26,336 bases of DNA from assembly GCA_032821775.1 (NCBI GenBank), contig JAVLRN010000043.1:1-26336 (forward strand), read 5' to 3'. Under the pieces are notes generated by a model that did not search any database, was not told the origin of the DNA, and saw only the letters and a list, made by a program, of their open reading frames with translations. Below, piece after piece: positions 18,260 through 26,336 of this stretch; the first letter of the stretch is position 1; each line of letters starts with the position of its first letter. This DNA is from Sanguinoderma infundibulare (taxonomy: Eukaryota > Basidiomycota > Agaricomycetes > Polyporales > Polyporaceae). Made by a program: the position numbers and the translations under genes.

Positions 18260-18490
18260 AGGCGGTTTCTTCTACGTTAGTCTGTGGATAAAATTAGTCT
18301 GCATGTCACCAAGCTTGTGTGCGCCGCGGAGAATGTTAAATCGAACTCGAATGGCCGATGCGGAAACTTGGGGTTTGAAGTTTCCAATCGCGGTCACCGC
18401 CAAGAAGACAGGGCTTGCGAGACCCGCGGGCACCGCAGCTCTAGCCCATCAACTCCAAGCGGCGCGTGAGGTCGGTAGAAACATCGAGTT

Positions 18491-19329
18491 CTAGCAGCAG
18501 CATCGAATGCAGCATGCCGATTCTTCTGGAGTGTATGCAGAGTGCCGCTGCGGCTGCGGGAAGGCCGATGACTCGCTTGGGACCGCGCTAATCGTGACGC
18601 AGCTGCTGGCCATGGATGAGTTCGAGACGATACTTTGGAAGAGCTTGCTCCGGTTCAGACCTTGGGCGTATCCCATGCTGGGCGTGGGGGTCTTGGGGAG
18701 GCTGGATGGACCCGAGGGGAAGCGTCCCGGCGTGGTCGTTGCGAAGCCCACTTGCACAGTGTTGGAATGTTCAATTCCAGCTTGATCTGGCGCAAGGCTT
18801 GGTACGGAGAACACTAAACCGGTTGGACAATCGAGGAGTAATGTGAGCATAAGGAACTGTATAGCACAATTCAGCACAACCATGGCCAGAATGTTCAGAA
18901 CAGGATGGAAAACGTACCACGTAAATGAGCTTCTGATGCAACATGCCGAAGAGTTCATTGTGGCGATAATGGAAGCGAGTGCGTTGCGAGGAGATGGCGA
19001 TGATGCAAGCTCGGGCTTGCGCTTGCCGAGATTTCCGCTCTAGCGATGGACTTTCAAATTATTGGTGCATGCAAGCACTGCCAAGGATGATGCGCGCAGA
19101 CTAGACTCACCGCCTCGTGGTACGGACTGAATTTGGTCTTGCCCATGACTTCGTTCACAGCGGTGCTCTTGCCGATCCGCGTTTTGGGCTTGCAGTCACG
19201 AAAGCGGTACTTGTGCGTCGGCGTCGGCGACGGCAGCTTGAACATGAGCTGGGTCTCGGACGCGAGCTTGCCGTAGCCGGTCAGGCAGTACTCGTCGTCT
19301 GAGTCGTTGCCACCCTTGCTGCTCGCAGC
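18491..19329 (-). pseudogene. Second copy of the minus-strand two-exon candidate
   Basis: Exact twin of the candidate at 282-1120, with the same exon ends and the same intron. Confidence 0.4.
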
Positions 19330-19652
19330 GCGGCCATGTCCGCATCACAGCAGTCATGATCGGCGGCCGCGGTCGGGGTGGAATGAGCGCCGTCCCCAAT
19401 CGAGCCAGACTTGTCATAATACGAGCCTGTGAGGGTCGCGATGCGGCAAAGCTGTGATCAAGAGTCAGCTGTCAGTGTAAGAAACGTGGTCAGGGAAGGG
19501 ATGGACCGACTGATAGGCTCTGTGCCGTCCAAGAGCGGGTCCCTGGGATCAAAGATGTCATTAAGCGTCCTGCTAGCCACTCCTGCCGCCGAGGACCCAC
19601 TCACCGACCTGGTGCGCCTTATGCCCAGCGCGTGCCACTTGAAACATTGTAG

Positions 19653-20172
19653 CCACGGACGCATACATCCGTCTCGTTGCCGCTGCGCTTTTCGGTTCCG
19701 CGCGGGTCTCGGACGGGTCTGAGGAGCTGGAAGAGGAACTGCCGTCAGAAATGCGTGTCCGTGATCTCGACGTCAAGCAGCTCAGGGCCACTTCGCAAAG
19801 TAGTACTGGCTCTTTGAGGCGGTCTCCGCGACTCCAGTCTCCCGGTTCTGTTTCAGATGTCCTGCCGGCGCAGTGAGTGAGCCATTCGACTGGCTGCCAA
19901 GCGCACTTCTCCCACTCGTGTCCATTCGTGTTGGGCTCGCTCTACGTCGGCGCGTACTCTCTTCATAAGGTTACTCCGCGAACACACGACTGAGGAAAGT
20001 GAGGATGCGCCCTCAGAATGTTGTCATCGTGCCAGAATTGGAAAGCCGGCGGAGGAGGTCGGTGATGGACGAGGGCCTTGCCCTTCTGCGGGATCATGCC
20101 CTCGGTGAAGTGTTCTGCGGTGCGGCGATGAGGGATCTCACCAAGGACGATCTGCGTGCGACGCGACCCTAT
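19653..20172 (+). pseudogene. Second copy of the acidic-protein exons
   Basis: Exact twin of 1444-1963, including the apparent one-base frame break. A break present in both copies means that it predates the duplication or reflects a single underlying sequence. Confidence 0.4.
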
Positions 20173-21096
20173 GTAAGCACGTGCCCCCAGCCCTGCATGC
20201 GTGCGTGCACATGTTGCCATGACGCCGCGCCGTCCGACAAGCTCTGAACTCTCGAAGCTCGAAGTTGCGTTCGCAGTCGGGAAGGCGGAGGCGGAGAAGA
20301 GCCTCGCAAGCCGGCTGACGCGGGATGCCCATGCCCATGCCTCGCCCGTTCCCAGAGACCGCTCTGCGAAACCACGCTGTCTGCCAGTGGCCGGTGCAAC
20401 TTGTTCAGCGCGAAGTGGGAACCGCGGCGTCAGGAGCAGAAACCCGTACGTACCCACCTCCTCCCTTCCGAATCCATGCTCTCCCACACCTCCTCCTCTC
20501 CCTCCTCTCATATCCGGCCAGAGGTCGGCGCGATGATGTCGAGCGCACATAATCCAGAGGCTGCAATTGAGAACTTGAGATTGAGCACTCTTTGATCCAG
20601 GAGAATATGTGCAAGCATGAGGAGATGGTCTCACATCGCATCACAGGATTCGGAGGTCTTAGACGGAGTCTGGCAGTGTTCACGAAGCGCGTCAATCACT
20701 CGAGATTTACAGAATGCAGATGAGTATGGAATGTGCTTACCAGACACTGTACAGATTGGGCAACCACCCGAGATCAGTTACGAGGGAAATAAGCGCTATG
20801 CGCAAATTATGCGCACGCTGGCTACAAAGTTGCATGAAGATAATTAACGGGAGAATCTCTCCGAGTGACGCACAGCTGCTGAACATGCCCACCGCACGCC
20901 GCCGCACCGAATCCCGACCAACCAACTCCTGCCCTCGAACACAGTACTCGAATGGTCTCGCACAGCTCAAGGCGGAATTTCGATCCCGTATAACAACAAA
21001 ATTGAGTACGTACATTCATTTGTATCTCCATCCTCCGCGCGCTGACCAGCCTGGTACCGCGGGACAGGACACAAATCTGGCAATCCGAAGGCGAAT

Positions 21097-21549
21097 ATGG
21101 GGTGGTCGGAGAAGGGCTACGCCCTCGGCGTGGTCGTCCGCTGCAAACAGAACCTCCTCGGATGGCCCTGGTATGCAAACATCCCGTTTGCGAACCCGAG
21201 CGACCTTCTCGGCGGCCAGCCCGTCCTGCGCTTCCTCATCGCGCTCTTGAATGCCGGGATCCTTCGCTTCGAGCCCGCGAGCGAGGAGGATGTTGACCTC
21301 GCACGACGGAACTCTAAGGCCATCCTTCCGGGTGCCCCGCCGACACGCCCGCCTCCGTTCTGCTGGGGTCTGTTTGGTCGGAACGATATCGGCCTGGGTC
21401 GCTTCCGGCCGGTTACCAACCCGCTGGGCTTGCCGCTCAGACACCCAAAAGACGGTCCAAAGACCCCGAAGCTTATCCTGGACTCCGATGTTGAGGATTC
21501 GGATGCAGTGGACTCAGAGAATGAGAACGCGCAGGTGGGATGCTGGTAG
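21097..21549 (+). CDS. Second copy of the GWP...NPSDL-type exon
   Basis: Exact twin of 2888-3340; same 150-codon frame, same stop. Confidence 0.55.
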   Translation: MGWSEKGYALGVVVRCKQNLLGWPWYANIPFANPSDLLGGQPVLRFLIALLNAGILRFEPASEEDVDLARRNSKAILPGAPPTRPPPFCWGLFGRNDIGLGRFRPVTNPLGLPLRHPKDGPKTPKLILDSDVEDSDAVDSENENAQVGCW

Positions 21550-21564
21550 CTAGCACACAATGTA

Positions 21565-21648
21565 TTAGTCGTGCTCAAGGATGTTGTCCGCGATCTCGGG
21601 GTTGACGTACACGACGATGTCGTCCTCCGTCGTGGCGGAGAGGAAGTG
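21565..21648 (-). pseudogene. Second copy of the VYVNPEIADN exon fragment
   Basis: Exact twin of 3356-3439. Confidence 0.45.
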
Positions 21649-21873
21649 CAGTGATCACCGCACCAAATGCATTCCCCAGCGGTCGTTCTGAATATGGAAA
21701 GTGAGTGACGGCAACAGACGTCTTGATGATGGGCTGTCGACTGGGTGCATGGCAAGGGGATGAAGATCTATGAGGCCCAGAGCGCGACTGACTGAATCAA
21801 GCAATGCATATGCGCAGCAGATACTGAATGGTGCGCACCGTACTTGAGCGCCAGTGTGCTGATAACGTCCTAA

Positions 21874-22487
21874 CTAATGGCACCAATGTTTGTCGTCGGC
21901 AAGGAGGCGGATGAACTCCGAGTTGGTCATACGACTGACGCTAGGGTGCATGGTTGAGTAATCATTGACATCAATCAGACATTGCTGGCGAATGTGACCG
22001 TGATTGGGTTCACCGCTGACACTGCGATGGGCCATGAAAGAAGACGTAGTGTGCATGGCCATGATCTAGCAGACAGCAGAGCGGAAGCGATCTTTGGGGG
22101 TCATGAAAGCCAGGCGTTCCGGACATTGGTCTACTCACCCATCAAAACGATTGGCCGAACATCTGATGGAAGAGGGTTGGATGGTCGCTGTTCCCGCATA
22201 CGGCGCTGACTCGAAAACCCCGGATGGCAACTGGGTCCAGTCTAGTCTCTGTATTTGATGGCGTGCAAGGTCAGAAAATAAAAGTTTACCCCACACAGCA
22301 ATGGTAACACACTCACGCTGGCGATGGGGCAGTCATTGATGCAGCGATGATCGTGGTAGAGAGCAAAGAGCGACGGCAATGACACGAACATCCGAGGGCA
22401 GCGCCACAAGGGTCCAAGCGCCCGCAGCTGCCATTTGCGGAATCCCGCTCTCTCATAAACCTCCATCAGCCCTGACCTCGCTTCCAC
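21874..22487 (-). pseudogene. Second copy of the three-exon gene remnant
   Basis: Exact twin of 3665-4278, including the B-to-C phase mismatch. Confidence 0.45.
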
Positions 22488-22884
22488 TCATTCGTTTCAA
22501 CCCCTGCTGCGCTCTGCTACAGTATTCATGTGCTCACCAGTTCTGGACCATGGCAATGCAGACTGCTCTCCGCCGACAATTTCTTCCAATCAGCACTCAT
22601 CAGCAGCCACCGCCAGCCTGTCAGTTCCTATCCGAGTTGATTCAGCCGCAACAGAACCACCCAAGCGGTGGAGCAGCTCGCGCAGCTGAGTCAGGCTACG
22701 CCGCGGCCGGAGATTGAGCCTGTGTGGGCGGAGACAGGGCCAGACCTTGGACGATGGTATTTCTCTTTGAGCCGCCACAATAACTTGCAGACAATTATTT
22801 TCCAACAAATTTGACCTTGAGCGATCAATGTAGAGTTGGTAGGTGGATTCATAGCATCTGCACTATGTCGGGGGCTCCGGAGGG

Positions 22885-22935
22885 GGTGAGTACACAGAGG
22901 AGGCGAAGGACGTGTACTTGAAGCACTGCTACCCA
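22885..22935 (+). pseudogene. Second copy of the short fragment next to telomere-like DNA
   Basis: Exact twin of 4676-4726. Confidence 0.5.
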
Positions 22936-22936
22936 G

Positions 22937-23319
22937 GGTTAGGTGCAAGGTTAGGGCTAACCTAGGTTAGCGATTCCCTGGGTTTTGCGTCAGCTGAACA
23001 GTACACCATACGTATGTATACATTGAATGAATCCCAGTGCAGATTTTTGTAGGCAACAAAAATTCAGTTCAGGGTTAATTATTGTCTGCGGAAGCCCCCT
23101 CGCCGAAATGGGTAGCACGCTCAGGTTAGGGGCACGGGTTAGGGGCAAGGTTGACATAGGTTAGCGAATTTGAAGGCTCCGGTTGGTTTTGCGTGGGTAA
23201 AACGAATACCGTATCAATCCCAATTCATGTGGATATGTATACTACAAATTCCAAGGCGCAGAACACGCGTGAAGAGAACTTTGGGGGGTTAGGGCCAGGG
23301 TAGTGTTAAGTTTAAGCCG
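22937..23319 (+). repeat. Second copy of the telomere-like repeats
   Basis: Exact twin of 4728-5110. Confidence 0.65.
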
Positions 23320-24360
23320 CTTCCACTTTGGGAAGGTGAGCGCTCTCGACTAGGCCTTGTCTCTCGACCACCACCCTTCAGCTGGATTACGCAGACTTGG
23401 ACAAATTCAACTGCTTCAAAGTGTCCCTGGTCCATGTGCATTTGACGGCCTCCGCGGCGGTGACGACATTCAGCAAGGACGCATCAGACGACGGATAGCA
23501 TCCGCTTGTTGGTGGCGGCGGCAACGGCGGCGAAGGCCATCGGAACGTCCCCAGATTCGCGCTCAGGTCTCTGGGGCGACAATCGCGCGTTATGAGTGTG
23601 TGTTATTTTCACTGTATTCACAGACTCTCGCCTGATTTTTATTGCGGTCGACTGTCCGATCACACCTAGCCTTGGAGACGTTGGTCGTGTTCATGTCTGC
23701 CGGACTTTGCAGAGCGGTTCCTGATTATCGATGTTAGTACAGTACAACCTCGCTTGATGTCGCCAGGAGTACTTACGCCGTTCAAAAGCACCCCAGATAG
23801 GGAAGGCAACAATACAGTCTCAGAAATTACAGAGGCCGTCAGGGCTGATACATTGCACACCGCGTCTGATCAAGTCCCTGGATCATATCGGCGAAATTCG
23901 GTTGAAGGAACGTTGCAAGCTTGCTGTCTGCATAAGCCTCCGAGTATCGAACCGTCGCTTGCACTGGCGAGTTGCGACAGCGCGTGGAGCCCTGCGTAAT
24001 TCGTTCACAGCCGTGCATCTCTTTCCCAAGCATCGTCCCCGGTGTCTGGCTGCTCCGATGGGTACGCTTTGGCATCTTGAGCCAATATACACAGCCGACG
24101 CAACCCTTGATTTGTCAAAAATGAGCCTGTGCGCGCGTCCTCTGCCCAACAACATCACGTCCCCGGTACGAGACCCTCCGAGACCTCAACAAAGTCCTTG
24201 TCTGGCCCACTCGAGCATACGCAAAGATATGGTAGTACAATGAATATATTGGGACGCGGACGGCGGCAGAGAGATACAGCGTTACCGCTCGATGGCATCT
24301 CGCTTCGCACCTCCGTGCAGATCTGTGTTCGAAAATTGTACCGACCCAGGCCCCGATCGC

Positions 24361-25105
24361 GATTTTCGAGTGCGAGGTCAACGGACGTGGTCATGGCGGC
24401 CGTCGCGACTTGCCGTGTACCTAGATGCGTGGATGGTTAGCCGACCTTGAAACCGCGTTTGCAGAAAGGGGATCAGAAAGAAATTGGCGTCTGCAACGCG
24501 GAGATCGCTTCACAAACCGACCCCACAGCCCGGAATGCGTTAGGACGAGAAGTATGATTGCACCATGTGCGAGCGACCGTTCTAGCGCAACCATTCAATT
24601 CCCGGACATACTCGCCCAGCTCCTCCTTCAGCTCCGCCACCCACGGCTGCTTCCCATTCATCATGATGTACACGTTCTTCAACCCCCGTCCCGCCGGCCT
24701 CGCTCACCCTCTGGACGATCTGCGCGATGTCCGGGTAGCAGTGCTTCAAGTACATACCTGAGCGTAAACTCCTCTGGTGGGACAAGATCACGAGCAGTTG
24801 TGATTTGATGCTCAGCTGGGAGCAGCGGTTCGTCGCGCAGTCGGTGGACATGCTGGTCAGGCAGCGGGCGCAGGTGATCCTCGGGAACGGGGTGCACCGG
24901 TGATCGTGTCCGTGTTTGTTTTCCCTCGCCGACCGACACGCAGGTACGAAGTTTGGGTGCGAGAACGTCGGACGCAGTCGTCGCGACTTGCCGGGTGCCT
25001 AGATGAATGGATGGTTAGCCGACATCGAAACCGCGTATTCAGAAATGGGATCAGAAGGAAATTGGCGTGTACATCACGGAGATCGCGTCGGAAACCAGGA
25101 GCGGC
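24361..25105 (+). repeat. Second copy of the direct-repeat pair and its bracketed region
   Basis: Exact twin of 6152-6896: left member 24361-24521, right member 24947-25105. Confidence 0.7.
24576..24903. pseudogene. Second copy of the scrambled O-fucosyltransferase-like pseudogene
   Basis: Exact twin of 6367-6694, with the same inversion, frameshift and stop. Confidence 0.6.
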
Positions 25106-25542
25106 GGTGGGAGAATGCGGACGCAGACGCACAGATTTTCCCAAATCCGGGCGGCCGCAGAGTGGGTAGAAACCATCCTGGCACGCACAGACTGCCGTAC
25201 GAGGTATTTAAGGGAGGCTGGAGGTTGGAGGTTCCGCATTCCCGTCCCCGCCCATCCGCTACTGCCCGCGCGCCCTCGTTCTTCCGCTGAGTCCATAGCC
25301 CGTCCTGTCCATCCGCCATCCCCGGCTTGCTTTTGTGTTCCTGTTCCATGCGTTCGGGTTGAAGTCCGGCGGTCTGCGGAGTGTCCGTCGTCCGGACCAT
25401 CGCGGCGAGGCGGTACGTTGTTGGTTGGTTTCTAACTGGAATCGTTTGACGTTGATCGTGCTTGTACTTGTAGCGCGATGTTCACTGGCCAGAGGGAGGA
25501 CGCACTGCTGACGGCGGTCGCTGTCCACTTCAGGTAGCTCAC

Positions 25543-25792
25543 GTGCCGAGGGTATCGTCGTCGTGAGGTACAGCACCATGTAGATGACGATGCTCGGCAC
25601 GAAGAGCTTCCAGATCTCCCTGGACGGCGGCACGGCGCAGTGTGTGAACTTGGGCCCAGGTGAGTGAACGGCGACGACGTTGATGTTGTGGCAGATCGTC
25701 CGGAGGAGACAGATTGCGCAGATTGTGGCTATCGTCAGTATGCCCACGAATGCCGCGCGTGCGAGGGTGTCCTTGGAGTAGACGTAGCATAT
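25543..25792 (-). pseudogene. Second copy of the membrane-protein exon fragment
   Basis: Exact twin of 7334-7583. Confidence 0.4.
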
Positions 25793-26336
25793 TCACCGAC
25801 TAGCCTTGAATTCGGTCTTCCGCGCATGTATCATGATTTTTGACGTAGCTAGTTCGGGAACTCGGATCAAGTGAGTGGTGGTGGTAACTAGAGCTTATAT
25901 AGCTACGAACTGGGGCGAATGAGATGGATTCCCATTGCGGCGCGATAAGATGTTGGAGCGAGGTTGCATTGCGGACGATACATGACGTCGTGCAAGGTCG
26001 CAGCTGGCGACACGCGTCGTTGTGCTGCATGCAGTCCCATGGGAGGCCCTAGATTCGACGAAGTCGTCCTGCTTGTGCTTCTGGACGGGATTTGCGTCCG
26101 GATGTACGTACCGGTCATCCTTATCGTGATTTCTGTCAGGGTACGGTTATGTTGAGTACAGCCGCCCAGCGCACCTCGAGATCGGACGCAGGCTGGAGAT
26201 CCCTGCTAAGATAGCGAAGTCGTTAAGAGCCTTGAGGGTCAGAAACAAGCTGGACGGTGTCGCTTCCGATGGTCGCGGATGACGCGTTTGTCTGTGTTTG
26301 GCGCCGGATCGGGCCGGCGACTGTTCTTCTGGCATG

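Larger units (their letters stand above)
18210..26336. repeat. Second copy of the exact long direct repeat
   Basis: Identical by inspection to 1-8127 and stopping at the window end. Each feature described in the first 8.1 kb has a twin at +18,209. The main twins are listed separately below; their descriptions are those of the first copy. Confidence 0.97.

Noticed and set aside
1..26336. Starship-type or Helitron giant element as explanation of the 18.2-kb unit
   Set aside because: No tyrosine-recombinase captain, Rep/helicase, TC...CTRR ends or defined borders were recognised; the exact period is better explained by a circle, tandem array or assembly overlap.
1..26336. tRNA, rRNA, CRISPR or bacterial operon features
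   Set aside because: None could be recognised by eye on either strand; gene structure is that of an intron-rich fungus.

Overview
The window is filamentous-fungal nuclear DNA, most likely from an Agaricomycete (mushroom or polypore-type basidiomycete). The evidence is dense GT-AG introns of about 40-85 nt with CTAAC/CTGAC-like branch sites, one-codon and micro-exons, GC-rich coding sequence, TTAGGG-type telomere-like blocks, and fragments of Agaricomycete-type proteins. I see no bacterial, phage or CRISPR features.

Layout. Bases 1-8127 recur at 18210-26336, with no length change and no difference that I found. The window is therefore 1.45 turns of an 18,209-bp unit. Either the source is a circular molecule (or a circularly assembled contig with uncollapsed ends) or it is a very recent tandem array. 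The unit holds one convincing intact gene, a 16-exon cellular RNA-dependent RNA polymerase of the QDE-1/Rdp1 family (8342-14734, + strand). It is complete through its catalytic DYDGD loop and lies almost wholly in the part seen once. A short DNA-transposon-like element sits in its fourth intron.

Everything else looks like a mosaic of broken or partial genes: a plus-strand gene with a GWP...NPSDL-type module (1444-3340), a minus-strand three-exon remnant (3665-4278), O-fucosyltransferase-like fragments in opposite orientations (4676-4726, 6367-6694), a two-helix membrane-protein fragment (7334-7583), and two minus-strand remnants (15054-16345 and 17161-18131). Between them lie interstitial telomere-like repeats (4728-5110), a perfect fold-back hairpin (6-50), older diverged duplications, and short tandem repeats just after the polymerase gene. 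The remnants need several single-base frame changes to read through; the polymerase needs none over about 4.15 kb of spliced coding sequence.

Interpretation (inference). The region resembles a subtelomeric or otherwise rearrangement-prone mosaic in which an RNA-silencing polymerase has been kept functional and may have been amplified or circularised. I see no operon-like cooperation among the genes; the RNAi polymerase is the only one with a clear role (dsRNA/aberrant-RNA synthesis for quelling or small-RNA production). Exon borders were called by eye from splice motifs and reading frame and need RNA evidence.
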